A DNA stretch of 61,160 nucleotides from an archaeon HR01 (lineage in GTDB: Archaea; Thermoproteota; Nitrososphaeria_A; Caldarchaeales; Caldarchaeaceae). The translations under genes were made by a program, and so were the position numbers. This document shows positions 53,516 through 61,160 of this stretch, piece after piece. Every line of letters starts with the position of its first letter. The first letter of the stretch is position 1. Location: NCBI GenBank assembly GCA_002898355.1, contig BEHD01000014.1, positions 1-61,160 of the forward strand, read 5' to 3'. The notes under the pieces are model-generated. The model was given only the letters and a program-made list of their open reading frames with translations, ran no database searches and was not told where the DNA came from.

Positions 53516-54391
53516 ATGGGCAGGCCGAGAATATGCATCGTGGGGAACTTGACTATCGACGTCCTCCCCTCCGGCGAGAGGGTTCCCGGCGGGCCCCCAA
53601 TCTACGCCGGACTGGCGGCTAAGGTCTCGGGATGTGATGTGGTGGCGGTCTCCTCGGTGGGTTTTGACTATCCGCCGGAATACCTGGAGATGTTGAGGGG
53701 GTGGGGTTTCGAGACTGTCCTACACTGGGCTGAGACGCCTTCATCCTCTTTCGCCTTCTCATACGTTGGGGGTGTGAAGCATGTCACCCTTGTAAGCAGG
53801 GGGCCCCCCATCCCCACACATCTTCTGAAGGAAATAGAGGGGGACATGGTGGTCTACTCCCCCGTCGCCTCGGAGCTAGCCCCACAGCAGCTAACACAGC
53901 CGGTGGAGAAACGGTGTCTCGACCTCCAGGGGTTCGTGAGGAGGGCCGACGAGAAGGGACGGATAACCCTCTCCCAGGTATCGGATTTCACGGTCTTTAA
54001 GGCTCGAATAGTTCACGCCTCCGCCGAGGAGGCCCTCTCAGCAACAGCCACTAACAACATTTTTAGAGCCGCCGAGGTTATGGCCGGATACGGCACAGAG
54101 GAAGTGCTGATAGGGCTTCCGGACGGAGTATTTTACAGGTCGAAGGATTGGGGAGCCTTCTATGGACCGGTTAGCAGGGAGAGCGCAGCTGAGAGGGTGG
54201 GCGCCGGCGATATTTTAACTGGAGCATTCGCCTCCTGTCTCGTCAGGGGAGTTCAGGGAAAGATGGCTCTCGCCGAGACCATCTACATCCTAGAAGAGCT
54301 ACTGTCAACCCCATATCTCCACACCGGAACCATAACCATAGACCAGAATAGGGTAGCCTGGCTGATGCGCCAGATCATCGCTCTCGACTAG
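53516..54391 (+). CDS. PfkB-family carbohydrate/nucleoside kinase
   Basis: A 291-residue ribokinase-like kinase. It begins RICIVGNLTIDVLPSGERVPGGP with the PfkB start, and has ERVGAGDILTGAFASCL near the end with the anion hole and catalytic Asp. The substrate is unknown. ATG 53516 is chosen over 53447 because the TATA box lies between. It overlaps the small basic gene by 17 nt, converging. Confidence 0.9.
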   Translation: MGRPRICIVGNLTIDVLPSGERVPGGPPIYAGLAAKVSGCDVVAVSSVGFDYPPEYLEMLRGWGFETVLHWAETPSSSFAFSYVGGVKHVTLVSRGPPIPTHLLKEIEGDMVVYSPVASELAPQQLTQPVEKRCLDLQGFVRRADEKGRITLSQVSDFTVFKARIVHASAEEALSATATNNIFRAAEVMAGYGTEEVLIGLPDGVFYRSKDWGAFYGPVSRESAAERVGAGDILTGAFASCLVRGVQGKMALAETIYILEELLSTPYLHTGTITIDQNRVAWLMRQIIALD

Positions 54392-54653
54392 CCCTCCTCA
54401 TCCCGCCACCACGTCCAAGCATCTTCCCCGCCCGCGTTGCAAGGCCCGGCCACTTCTCCCTTATAGCCGCCTCCACAATATTGGCCAGTTCATCGCTTAT
54501 ACTATACCTAGGTATTACGTTTTTCCTGTAGTTCAAGACGGATGCCGCCAGGGGGGAGTAGAAGGCCAGCCTAGGCTGCTCAAGAGCTCTTTTGACGGCG
54601 TCTCTGAGAACCTTCTCATCTATCTTCTCTTTCTTTGCACCGCTTTTGACCAT
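54375..54653 (-). CDS. small basic protein of unknown function (92 aa)
   Basis: A 92-residue protein with helices DEKVLRDAVKRALEQ and SDELANIVEAAIREKW and a basic arginine/glycine tail. I recognise no family, although helical content and charge would allow nucleic-acid binding. The start codon lies next to a TTTAAGGTAAA motif at 54656-54666 with an inverted copy at 54684-54692, which could be its operator. It converges on pfkB. Confidence 0.6.
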   Translation of the reverse strand: MVKSGAKKEKIDEKVLRDAVKRALEQPRLAFYSPLAASVLNYRKNVIPRYSISDELANIVEAAIREKWPGLATRAGKMLGRGGGMRRASRER

Positions 54654-55080
54654 GGTTTAAGGTAAAACATCTAACTTTTAACATTTACCTAAGCTAAAAG
54701 CATGTTGCAAGTCCCCTATGTTCGAAAAATCGAACAAAAGGGATGGGAAAAGAGGCTAATCAATCAATATTGCATATCGTTGGCTAATGCACTATGAAGG
54801 GATGGATAATTCGCTGGATAATGCATTAACCGGTCTTCGGAGACCCTTTCGCATGTTATTGCCCCTGGAAAACCGTCTTTCGCCGCCTTTTACGCCGAGG
54901 CGGATTCAAATCGGCTGGGGGTTCGGACAGATGTATCCGTAAATCTTTTTCTGTTGAATTGGGTTGGTGGGTTGTTGGCGTGGCTTGTCCAAAAAATTGG
55001 ACAGAGAGTAGGATGAGGCCCCATAACGGATAAGCCTGACAAAAAAGATGGAGTTTTAATGTTTAAGGTAAACCTTAAAC
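54654..55080. other. structured intergenic region with five hairpins
   Basis: No gene is seen in about 400 nt. Stems: GTTCGA-AAAA-TCGAAC (54720-54735), extended by flanking TCCC/GGGA; GGTCT-TCGG-AGACC (54832-54845); CCGCCT/AGGCGG (54883-54903); GTCCAA-AAAA-TTGGAC (54987-55002); and GTTTAAGG-TAAA-CCTTAAAC (55061-55080), which reaches the speD stop. Two of them share the 6-bp arm and A4 loop form with compensating changes. The motif TTTAAGGTAAA occurs near both flanking genes. It could hold a small RNA or operators; it is not a recognisable rRNA, RNase P or SRP RNA. Confidence 0.5.
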
Positions 55081-55452
55081 CGAAGACCTATCAGCTATGT
55101 GTTTCGATACCCGTTTGGGATTCAGTTTTGAAGATATGTAGTCGAAGGCTTTCTCCGGCTGGCTTTCTGGACCGCAGGTGTAGACATCTATTGTGGCATA
55201 TCTGTAGTGAGCCCACGTATGGAGGGCTATATGGCTCTCCTGAACTAGAGCTATCACCGACACGCCGCCCTTCTTCCCGCCGAAGGACCACGACTTCAGC
55301 TCTACCAGTGTCATCCTAGCGATATCCACAGCCTCCAACACGATCTTCCTCAGCCTCTTCTCATCGGTGAGAAGTTTCTCGCTACAGTCATAGAGGTTAC
55401 CGAAGACGTGCTTACCGACCACTACCTCCCGAGTGCTTTGGCTTGCGAGCAT
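55075..55452 (-). CDS. speD: S-adenosylmethionine decarboxylase proenzyme
   Basis: A 125-residue proenzyme from ATG 55452. Self-cleavage before S73 in [10 protein letters not shown] yields the pyruvoyl group; [10 protein letters not shown] and [10 protein letters not shown] are also conserved. It makes the aminopropyl donor for spermidine. Crenarchaeal arginine decarboxylase belongs to the same family, so that activity is possible. Start 55542 overlaps the promoter and is rejected. A TATA-like TTTATATTC lies at about 55494-55502. Confidence 0.9.
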   Translation of the reverse strand: MLASQSTREVVVGKHVFGNLYDCSEKLLTDEKRLRKIVLEAVDIARMTLVELKSWSFGGKKGGVSVIALVQESHIALHTWAHYRYATIDVYTCGPESQPEKAFDYISSKLNPKRVSKHIADRSSV

Positions 55453-55647
55453 TATCTTTTCTTCGAACCTCGGCAGCATGAGAAAAATTATTGAATATAA
55501 ACCATTCGCTCCACGAGAAAATTCTAGAAAAGCTCCAAGCATGGAACTGAGATTATTCAGTCAAATCCTACCGTTGTGCAACATTTTCTGTCTGAAAGTG
55601 CCATTCCACGATTAGTCATCCTCAACCCCCATTTTTTCGGCCAAGGG

Positions 55648-55653
55648 TTATAT
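55648..55653 (+). promoter_or_regulatory. TATA box of moaE-moaD
   Basis: TTATAT lies 24-29 nt before the moaE ATG at 55677, giving a leaderless transcript for the moaE-moaD pair. Confidence 0.5.
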
Positions 55654-55676
55654 CGCCGGTCATCAATACTATTTCC

Positions 55677-56120
55677 ATGGGTGATGTCCCCCACGCTGGA
55701 GTGTATGAGAAGGATTCTCTAGACCTCAGGAAGGTCTTCAGTCAAGTTCTGGATTTTGTGTCGGACGGCCGTACCGGTGCGGTGGCCTTCTTTGTGGGTG
55801 TCGTAAAGTCCAGCGGCTCGGCCGGCAAGGATGTGGAGGTTCTCGAGATGGAGTCCTATGTGGAGCACGCCAACCAAGCAATTGAGAGGATTTGCGATGA
55901 GGTAGTGGCGGAGTATGGGCTCAACTACGCCGGTGTCTGGCATCTGGTGGGGAGGTTTGGATTGGGTGAGGCCGTGGTCTTGGTCGCTGTATGTGGCAGG
56001 GGGAGGAAGGAGGTGTTAGCGGCCCTTCCGGTTATTGTTGAGCGATACAAGAGGGAGCCAGCACTTTTCAAGAAGGAAGTATACATAGACGGGACACATC
56101 AGTGGATAGAGGGGGCATGA
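55677..56120 (+). CDS. moaE: molybdopterin synthase catalytic subunit MoaE
   Basis: A 147-residue MoaE that, with MoaD, adds two sulfurs to precursor Z. Landmarks: GAVAFFVGVVKSSG, VEVLEMESYVEHANQAIERI, WHLVGRFGLGEAVVLVAV, and PALFKKEVYIDGTHQWIE near the end, with the family's KK-EVY motif. It overlaps moaD by 4 nt (ATGA), so the two are coupled. Confidence 0.95.
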   Translation: MGDVPHAGVYEKDSLDLRKVFSQVLDFVSDGRTGAVAFFVGVVKSSGSAGKDVEVLEMESYVEHANQAIERICDEVVAEYGLNYAGVWHLVGRFGLGEAVVLVAVCGRGRKEVLAALPVIVERYKREPALFKKEVYIDGTHQWIEGA

Positions 56121-56434
56121 GAGTAGTTACAAGGTTCTTCGCATTTATGAGGGAGATGGCGGGCCGGGAGACAGATGAAATCACATTGGCTGAGGGAGCC
56201 ACACTGACAGATTTCCTAAAAGTCCTGAGGGAGAGATATAGGGGTTCACTGGACAGGGTTTTCGGTGTTGACGGAGGGCTGAGGCCTGGTTTTGCCGTAG
56301 CCTTGAACGGCGAGACAGTCGGCAGGGAGCGCTGGGATACCCTATTGTTGAAGGATGGCGACTTGGTGGTTATTCTTCCACCCATCTCGGGAGGCTATTT
56401 GAAGCTGGGAAGCCTCACACCCCGCTGCCCCTGA
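56117..56434 (+). CDS. moaD: molybdopterin synthase sulfur carrier MoaD, with tail after GG
   Basis: A 105-residue ubiquitin-like protein. MoaD normally ends in Gly-Gly, whose carboxyl is thiolated. Here the GG (92-93) in PPISGGY is followed by 12 further residues, YLKLGSLTPRCP. Either a protease trims it or the protein works differently; a sequencing slip near the stop could also explain it. The last 40 nt overlap the convergent dcd gene. ATG 56117 overlaps the moaE stop. Confidence 0.88.
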   Translation: MRVVTRFFAFMREMAGRETDEITLAEGATLTDFLKVLRERYRGSLDRVFGVDGGLRPGFAVALNGETVGRERWDTLLLKDGDLVVILPPISGGYLKLGSLTPRCP

Positions 56435-56913
56435 TACCTTCCCGTATACGGCTTCTCAACGATGGAGGAGAGACGGGCGAAGACAACGTGGAGGAACCTC
56501 TCACCCCTGTAGAGCCTCACCGGGAAATCCCCGCCAACAAGCTCTATGGTCAGCTCGCCCTCAAAGTTGGCGTCTATGATGGTGGGCGGTATGGTAAGGC
56601 CTATCCTGGCATAGCTGCTTCTAAGGTTTACAAAACCCATCAAGTCCTTAGGTAGGGCTAGATATTCGCTGGTGTGGAGGAGGACGTGCTCCCCCGGGTT
56701 GACGACGAATGATTCACCCTCCTCGAAATGGTAAAAGTCTCTGGCATCCGAGGACTTGGTGTCAAAGATTTCTCTGTTCCGGTTAAATCTCGCTATTGTT
56801 CCGCCTATCCTCAGGTCCAGCCCGTTCTCCCTAACTATATCATCGCTGAAAGGCTCTATCCGGAGCCTGCCACTCCTGATGTAGTTCCAGAGATCAAAAT
56901 CTGAGAGTATCAT
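56395..56913 (-). CDS. dcd: dCTP deaminase
   Basis: A 172-residue trimeric dCTP deaminase or bifunctional dCTP deaminase/dUTPase. Motifs: ENGLDLRIGG, RSSYARIGLTI and DANFEGELTIEL carry the substrate and Mg sites; the tail GRYQGQRGV is the closing lid. It makes dUTP for dTTP synthesis. ATG 56913 is preferred to the longer 56928. Confidence 0.93.
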   Translation of the reverse strand: MILSDFDLWNYIRSGRLRIEPFSDDIVRENGLDLRIGGTIARFNRNREIFDTKSSDARDFYHFEEGESFVVNPGEHVLLHTSEYLALPKDLMGFVNLRSSYARIGLTIPPTIIDANFEGELTIELVGGDFPVRLYRGERFLHVVFARLSSIVEKPYTGRYQGQRGVRLPSFK

Positions 56914-56942
56914 GGGTGATGCCTCCACCCACCTCCTTATAG

Positions 56943-57716
56943 CTATATGACCTGCATCATGTCCCGGGCTACCACCGCCCTGACCCCCACACTCTCGACA
57001 GCCCTGACGATCTCCTCTTCACGGCCCTCCCAAACGGGATATAGGTGGGTGACCACCAAAAGCCTGGGATTCACCTTGGCAGCTATTTCGGCCAGCTGCT
57101 TCTCTGATGTATGCTTACCCACCAGAAGCCCGTGGGGGAAGCTGCACTCATGGATTAAGATATCCACGCCCCTGGCGAGGGATACGAGCCTCTCATCAGG
57201 CACGGTGTCCCCCGAATATGTGATGGACATCCCCTCCCCCTCAAGTCTGAAGGCGACGCCGTTGAAATGCTCCACCGACGCAGCCTTGACCCTAATCTTT
57301 CCGGGGAGGGTGTCGCCGTCATCAATATCGGTAACCTGTGTGTATTCTAGACATTTCATAACCTTGGAAAGATAGCTCAACTCCTCAACCCCCGCCACCA
57401 GCCTCCGGAAGAGACTCTCCATCCCCCTAGGACCCACCACATCGAGGTTTTTCGGGCTTGAGTCAGGCATCCCATATTCGTTGAAGGCACGCGACATCAC
57501 GAAGGGTAGCAGGTCTGAGAAATGGTCCAGATGGAAATGGGTCACCAGAACCCTATCAATCATGTGGGGCGTTATATTGAGACTTCGAAGCCTCTCAATT
57601 GTGCCAGGACCCGGATCAATCAATATCCTCTCACCGGAGAACTCGGCCAGAACGCCGCTGGCGAATCTCTTGGGTGTGGGTACTATACTGCCCGCACCTA
57701 GGATTAAAAGCTTCAA
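56943..57716 (-). CDS. metallo-beta-lactamase-fold hydrolase (RNase Z-like)
   Basis: A 257-residue MBL-fold protein. The metal-binding HFHLDH lies at 60-65, with later ligands in SGDTVPDE, HECSF and THLYP. It lacks the long arm of true tRNase Z, so it may be a phosphodiesterase or arylsulfatase-like member. It overlaps moaB by 4 nt, part of a minus-strand run. Its substrate is not readable from sequence. Confidence 0.85.
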   Translation of the reverse strand: MKLLILGAGSIVPTPKRFASGVLAEFSGERILIDPGPGTIERLRSLNITPHMIDRVLVTHFHLDHFSDLLPFVMSRAFNEYGMPDSSPKNLDVVGPRGMESLFRRLVAGVEELSYLSKVMKCLEYTQVTDIDDGDTLPGKIRVKAASVEHFNGVAFRLEGEGMSITYSGDTVPDERLVSLARGVDILIHECSFPHGLLVGKHTSEKQLAEIAAKVNPRLLVVTHLYPVWEGREEEIVRAVESVGVRAVVARDMMQVI

Positions 57717-58240
57717 TGAAGGCCCCTCGCAATGAATATCGTGTGGGGTATCTCTCGACCGAAGAGGTTGAGCGCTGTCTCAACGGCCTTGGGAGAGCCT
57801 GGGATGGCCATAACCAGCTTGCCGTTGGCTATGCCTGCCGCCGCCCTAGAGAGCATGGCTGCAGCACCTATCTGTTTAAAACTCTCCATCCTGAAGATTT
57901 CTCCGAACCCCTCAATCTCCTTTTCGAAGAATGGCTTAACAGCCTCCAGGGTTACGTCGGTGGGGGAGATACCTGTTCCACCCGTAATCACTAATATGTC
58001 AAAATCGCCTGAGAGAGATTCGATCACGGCCTTTCTAATCATTAGAATATCATCCTTCACGACACCCAGATATTCGACTTCGTAGCCCATACCCCTTAGA
58101 ATATCTGCGGCAAGCAGGCCGGACTCGTCCTGGAAAGGCTCGCCCCTAACCTTCTTCTCATATCGTGATGTGCTGGCTGTCAGGACGGCTACCCTAACCT
58201 TTACCTGGCTCCGGGAGCGGTGTATCTCATGGGGCTGCAT
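57713..58240 (-). CDS. moaB: molybdopterin adenylyltransferase MoaB/MogA
   Basis: A 175-residue MoaB/MogA-type protein. VAVLTASTSRYE, DILVITGGTGISPTDVTLEAV (GGTG motif) and GKLVMAIPGSPKAVETAL mark it. It adenylates molybdopterin before MoeA inserts Mo. It overlaps moaC by 14 nt and the MBL gene by 4 nt. Confidence 0.93.
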   Translation of the reverse strand: MQPHEIHRSRSQVKVRVAVLTASTSRYEKKVRGEPFQDESGLLAADILRGMGYEVEYLGVVKDDILMIRKAVIESLSGDFDILVITGGTGISPTDVTLEAVKPFFEKEIEGFGEIFRMESFKQIGAAAMLSRAAAGIANGKLVMAIPGSPKAVETALNLFGREIPHTIFIARGLH

Positions 58241-58676
58241 CTTCCTTCACCTTATAGAGGACCCTGACACCATATATCTCGGCCTCAGGATACTGGCCGT
58301 TCTCGTCTTTCTCGTACTGCTTCACCACATCCCATATGTTAAGTAGGGCTGTGCAGACAGATGTGAGGGCCTCCATCTCCACACCCGTCTTCTCGGTAGC
58401 AACCACCCTAGATCTCACCTCCACATAGTCTTCCCCCAAGTTTTCGTCGATCTCCACACTCTCTATCCTGAGGCTGTGGCAGAGGGGGAGTATCTGAGGG
58501 GTCATCTTAGCTCCGAGGACGCCGGCCACCCTGGCCAGCTGTAGGGCGTCACCCTTCTCAACCGCCCCATCCCTTATCAGCTTAATCGTCGTCGGCCTCA
58601 GCCTTATCCTCCCTACGGCCACAGCCTCTCTTCTAACAGGGCGCTTCCCCGAGATATCCACCTGCCTGATAGCCAA
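58227..58676 (-). CDS. moaC: cyclic pyranopterin monophosphate synthase MoaC
   Basis: A 149-residue MoaC that makes cPMP from the MoaA product. Conserved PLCHSLRIESV, EKTGVEMEALTSVCTALLN and KKYEKDENG-like residues are visible (here VKQYEKDENG). No moaA is in the window. It lies 47 nt after rps11 in the same direction. Confidence 0.95.
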   Translation of the reverse strand: MAIRQVDISGKRPVRREAVAVGRIRLRPTTIKLIRDGAVEKGDALQLARVAGVLGAKMTPQILPLCHSLRIESVEIDENLGEDYVEVRSRVVATEKTGVEMEALTSVCTALLNIWDVVKQYEKDENGQYPEAEIYGVRVLYKVKEDAAP

Positions 58677-58723
58677 ACTTCCACCCCATGCATGAAGTTC
58701 TGGCGGGGATAAAGCTCTATCGT

Positions 58724-59137
58724 CTAAACTCTCCTACCCCTTCTCCCACCTTTCTTCCTAACGCTGTCGTGGGGTATGGGTGTAACATCCTCTATCCTAC
58801 CTATGGTGACCCCTGACCTAGCGATGGTTCTTATGGCCGCCTGAGTGGCTGGGCCTGGAGTCCTAGACTTGACACCGCCTGGAGCCCTCACCAAAATATG
58901 AACCGCATTTATGCCGGCTGCCTTGGCTGCCTCCATAACGTAGGCCGCAGCCCTCATCCCAGCGTATGGTGTAGGCTCGAGTCTTCCAGCATCAACGAAC
59001 ATTCCGCCGCTGGCTCGGGCTATTGTCTCCGCCCCAGTCAAATCGGTGACATGGACTATGATGTTGTTGTAGGAGGAGTAGATGTGAACCACACCCCATT
59101 TAAACTGTTTCTGAGGCTTCTCCACCTGCTCCGTCAT
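58724..59137 (-). CDS. rps11: 30S ribosomal protein S11
   Basis: A 137-residue archaeal uS11: [22 protein letters not shown]-like start, [18 protein letters not shown], and the basic tail [18 protein letters not shown]. It lies 20 nt after rps4. The usual neighbour rps13 is not upstream of rps4 here. Confidence 0.97.
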   Translation of the reverse strand: MTEQVEKPQKQFKWGVVHIYSSYNNIIVHVTDLTGAETIARASGGMFVDAGRLEPTPYAGMRAAAYVMEAAKAAGINAVHILVRAPGGVKSRTPGPATQAAIRTIARSGVTIGRIEDVTPIPHDSVRKKGGRRGRRV

Positions 59138-59157
59138 GATATCACCTCTCCATCATC

Positions 59158-59631
59158 TCAAGCAGCCGCAACCCGTATCTTCTCCTCTTCCCCCCTAAGT
59201 ACATGATATCCCGGGGATTTGACACGTCTCTCACCCAGATATACCTTGCCATGAGTTATGAGTTGGCGGGCTTGGTAGGGTGTTCTGGCCAGTCCAAGCT
59301 TGTAGACTATGGTCTGAAGTCTCCTCTCCAGAAAATCCCTCACCGAAAGCCTCAACACATCGTCCAGCGTGGCCCCCTCGGGCAGTATCCCCAGACGGTA
59401 CAGCTTCCCCAGAAGCATCGCCTCTGCCTGAGCCCTCCTCTCACCCACAGCCGTGAAGAGCGACCTGGCCAGCGACCTATACTTACGTAGCTTGCTGTTG
59501 GCGATAAGAATCTCCTTCTTGTTCCGGAGCCCATACTCTCCCAAAAGCTTCAGCTCAGCCTCAAGGTTCTCCTTCCTCCATGGATGGCTTGGGGTCTCAT
59601 ACTTCTTCCTCTGCCTCTTGGGGTCTCCCAT
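59158..59631 (-). CDS. rps4: 30S ribosomal protein S4
   Basis: A 157-residue archaeal uS4. It starts with RQRKKYETPSHPWRKE, and the S4 RNA-binding domain has RTPYQARQLITHGKVYLGER and SPGYHVL. It is the first gene of the operon with rps11. Its TATA box is at 59657-59665. Confidence 0.97.
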   Translation of the reverse strand: MGDPKRQRKKYETPSHPWRKENLEAELKLLGEYGLRNKKEILIANSKLRKYRSLARSLFTAVGERRAQAEAMLLGKLYRLGILPEGATLDDVLRLSVRDFLERRLQTIVYKLGLARTPYQARQLITHGKVYLGERRVKSPGYHVLRGEEEKIRVAAA

Positions 59632-59656
59632 TCCAGCCTCTTCCGGGAATGCCCCG

Positions 59657-59665
59657 CTATAAATA
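59657..59665 (-). promoter_or_regulatory. TATA box of rps4-rps11 operon
   Basis: TATTTATAG on the minus strand lies 26-34 nt before the rps4 ATG, giving a leaderless start and showing that rps4 leads this transcript. Confidence 0.55.
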
Positions 59666-59816
59666 GCTGATAAAGGTACCTACATCATCCGCGACAAAGA
59701 GACCGGAAAACTAGGCCTAAGACATACAGGTCTCCTGAAAGCCTTATGCCGCACAGCGGAGCTGTCGCTATTCATTTCTATCGGGCCTAGAACAAATAAA
59801 TACCGTGGTGTGGGTT
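59666..59816. other. short gene-free gap between rps4 promoter and abrB gene
   Basis: I see no ORF or RNA gene here. The only structure is a GC-rich stretch near 59750-59775 that can form a weak hairpin. On the minus strand it carries the 3' untranslated end of the AbrB gene, and the rps4 promoter lies at its left edge. Confidence 0.4.
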
Positions 59817-59987
59817 TTATCTGGGCTCTTGCTGTGTCATCTTCCTCTTCACCAGCCTAACTCTGCAGAAAACTGCATCCCCATCCCTTATCTCAAAAAT
59901 CTTTCTTATCTCCTCTGGGATGGTTATTCTGCCTCCCGCAGTTACTTCTGCGAAGAAGGGTATATCCTCTTCCGATATCTCCACCAT
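59817..59987 (-). CDS. AbrB/SpoVT-like DNA-binding protein (56 aa)
   Basis: A 56-codon ORF. VTAGGRITIPEEIRKIFEIR matches the swapped-hairpin AbrB/SpoVT fold (start GRITIP, then EI-R), followed by GDAVFCRVRLVKRK. Such proteins are dimeric DNA binders, often antitoxins. No toxin gene is beside it. It lies 37 nt after the mevalonate-pathway decarboxylase gene on the same strand; AAGGAA precedes the ATG. Confidence 0.78.
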   Translation of the reverse strand: MVEISEEDIPFFAEVTAGGRITIPEEIRKIFEIRDGDAVFCRVRLVKRKMTQQEPR

Positions 59988-60024
59988 TTCCTTGATATGT
60001 TTCGTGGAATGGGTTCCTTAAAAA

Positions 60025-60990
60025 CTAGAGCAGTCTAGCCGGCCCGCCAACCCCGGAGACCATAGGCTTCAACCCCTCATCTTCCAGTCTGGAGAGGACA
60101 TAATCCATGTCTTCCCTGTATGTGTTTACATAGACTGTGGGCCCTGTCTGCATCGAGTAATAGCATTTGACGCCTTCCCGCCTCATCATCTCGACAGCTC
60201 TTATAGCTTTCAGGGTTTGGGGGGTCATGAGTACGAGTCTTGAGGGCCCCGTCATGGTGACTGCGTGGAGTTCAAGGGAATCCTGTTCCACGAGCTGTCC
60301 AAAGGTTTCCAGGTCCCCATCAATTATGGCCTTTTGGACTTCATCGCATCTTCTCTGGGCTGTTATACACCGTTGCTGAAAGAAGGGTGACAGCTCAGCC
60401 TCTCGATGTGCTGCCTCTGTGGAGAAGCCGGCCGGTAGGGGTATTACTATGATTCCGAGGGGTAGGTTTCCTCCATCGGAGAACGATACGGCGTAAGAAT
60501 CTTCATCACAGGTCCCGGCATACCACCTGGCGTAATATCCCACCACACTCCGGCATGCAGAACCCGCCAACAACCTGGCAATCCTGGACAGAAGCCTGAA
60601 ATCCCAGCCATACTCCCTGTCGAGCCCTGCAGCCTTGAAAGCCGCTGTGGCCAGGGCTGCACCTGCAGATGATGAGAAGCCCAGCCCCTTGGCCGTGCCG
60701 GGGGGTAGCGAGTTGTATGAGACAATCCTCACCCTCTCATCCATGTCCGCCAGCTGTCTCACCCTATCCACCACCTTCAAAATCCTCTCCAATTCACGGC
60801 CCGACACTTGTACACCGTTTAACTCCGCCGTGTCTGCGGGGAAGTCGCCAAACTCCACCTCGGTGACCGTGTGGAAAGCCGCCAGATTGACCGAGATGCT
60901 GTCATGATAGGGTATCCTCATCTCCCAATCTCTAAGCCCATGGTATTTGACTAGGGCCTGCATCGGATGGGCTATTGCTTTAGCCTTCAT
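60025..60990 (-). CDS. mvaD: diphosphomevalonate decarboxylase-family enzyme (GHMP kinase fold)
   Basis: A 321-residue GHMP-superfamily protein. It begins AIAHPMQALVKYHGLRDWEMR, has PPGTAKGLGFSSSAGAALATA for ATP, and SRLVLMTPQTLKAIRAVEMM with YYSMQTGPTVYV towards the end. It is a decarboxylase of the mevalonate route to isopentenyl diphosphate. Archaeal family members also include phosphomevalonate decarboxylase and mevalonate 3-kinase, and motifs alone do not separate these. It is 5 nt after the glyA stop. Confidence 0.85.
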   Translation of the reverse strand: MKAKAIAHPMQALVKYHGLRDWEMRIPYHDSISVNLAAFHTVTEVEFGDFPADTAELNGVQVSGRELERILKVVDRVRQLADMDERVRIVSYNSLPPGTAKGLGFSSSAGAALATAAFKAAGLDREYGWDFRLLSRIARLLAGSACRSVVGYYARWYAGTCDEDSYAVSFSDGGNLPLGIIVIPLPAGFSTEAAHREAELSPFFQQRCITAQRRCDEVQKAIIDGDLETFGQLVEQDSLELHAVTMTGPSRLVLMTPQTLKAIRAVEMMRREGVKCYYSMQTGPTVYVNTYREDMDYVLSRLEDEGLKPMVSGVGGPARLL

Positions 60991-60995
60991 GGATG

Positions 60996-61160
60996 TTATA
61001 GCGTATATCTCAGCCTCTTAAACCTCTTCGCAAGTCTGAAGGCGTCTTGGGATACGTCTTCGCCTGAGACAGCCCTCCCCACAAGCCTCGCTATATGCCC
61101 CATCTCCGTAGACGTCATACCGCGTCTCGACACCTCGTTCGTACCCATCCTGACGGCCAT
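60996..61160 (-). CDS. glyA: serine hydroxymethyltransferase, C-terminal fragment
   Basis: The last 54 residues and stop of a gene that begins beyond the right edge. RMGTNEVSRRGMTSTEMGHIA matches the C-terminal domain of GlyA (R-x-GT-E-T/S-R-GM). The enzyme swaps a one-carbon unit between serine and tetrahydropterin. Its ending is 5 nt before the mevalonate-pathway gene, so the two are probably co-transcribed. Confidence 0.85.
   Translation of the reverse strand: MAVRMGTNEVSRRGMTSTEMGHIARLVGRAVSGEDVSQDAFRLAKRFKRLRYTL

Noticed and set aside
54884-54930. Possible tRNA-like T arm (GGATTCAAATCGG)
   Set aside because: There is no acceptor stem, D arm or anticodon arm around it; it is part of a hairpin.
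59700-59816. Second C/D box sRNA candidate
   Set aside because: A C-like ATGATG exists on the minus strand but no D box at usable distance.

Overview
This window is archaeal chromosome, most likely from a thermophilic member of the Nitrososphaeria/TACK group, with Caldarchaeales ('Aigarchaeota')-like lineages the best guess. Evidence: an archaeal-type TBP, EF-2 and proteasome alpha; an SBDS-Rrp4-Rrp41-Rrp42-L37Ae-Pcc1-prefoldin exosome superoperon; archaeal uS4/uS11; a GPN GTPase; TATA boxes about 25 nt before start codons (leaderless transcripts); many TTG/GTG starts; a tRNA-Ser with a small intron; and a likely C/D box guide RNA. The genus is inference; nothing in the window fixes it.

Region 1 (1-11272) is a CRISPR locus. 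An array of 34 repeats (the first cut by the window edge) and 33 spacers is read on the minus strand. A leader with two TATA-like boxes lies between it and an eight-gene minus-strand operon encoding a type III-D-like effector: Cas11/Csm2-like, five different Cas7/RAMP proteins, Cas10 with intact HD and GGDD motifs, and Csx10. No cas1, cas2, cas4, cas6 or obvious CARF effector is present. A bidirectional promoter also faces an AT-rich, multiply broken gene (11298-12533). Unassigned debris follows up to the tRNA-Ser(GGA) at 13209.

Region 2 (13366-24694) holds an AN1 zinc finger/site-2 protease fusion, Hsp20, ATP-dependent DNA ligase, AsnRS, a HemK-family methyltransferase, an APC permease with a C-terminal UspA-like domain, and a RAM-only protein. 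It also has two very small proteins, one lysine-rich and one glutamate-rich; an acylphosphatase-heptad repeat fusion; and MoeA and XdhC for molybdenum cofactor use. Region 3 (24657-28670) is a CO-dehydrogenase/xanthine-dehydrogenase-type cluster (coxE, coxD, coxM, coxS, coxG) without the molybdenum-binding large subunit.

Region 4 (28808-43327) is informational: EF-2, a coiled-coil protein with a GPN GTPase, a 44-residue protein coupled to an amidase, proteasome alpha, the exosome superoperon, a DHH phosphoesterase, an ECF transporter energising module without its S component, and TBP. Region 5 (43338-47289) is a lipoate/2-oxoacid dehydrogenase operon (lipA, E1 beta, lpdA, lipB). Region 6 (47357-54653) has a Nudix hydrolase, a six-domain surface protein, CofE for F420, OsmC, a HTH-nuclease, a HIT protein, TYW1 and a PfkB kinase.

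Region 7 (54654-61160) has a structured 400-base intergenic region, SpeD, more Mo-cofactor genes (moaE, moaD, moaB, moaC), dCTP deaminase, an MBL hydrolase, rps4-rps11, an AbrB protein, a mevalonate-pathway decarboxylase and the 3' end of glyA. The Moa/Moe/XdhC genes, the cox cluster, CofE and the lipoate operon together suggest a molybdo-hydroxylase-using, F420-containing archaeon with a lipoate-dependent 2-oxoacid dehydrogenase.
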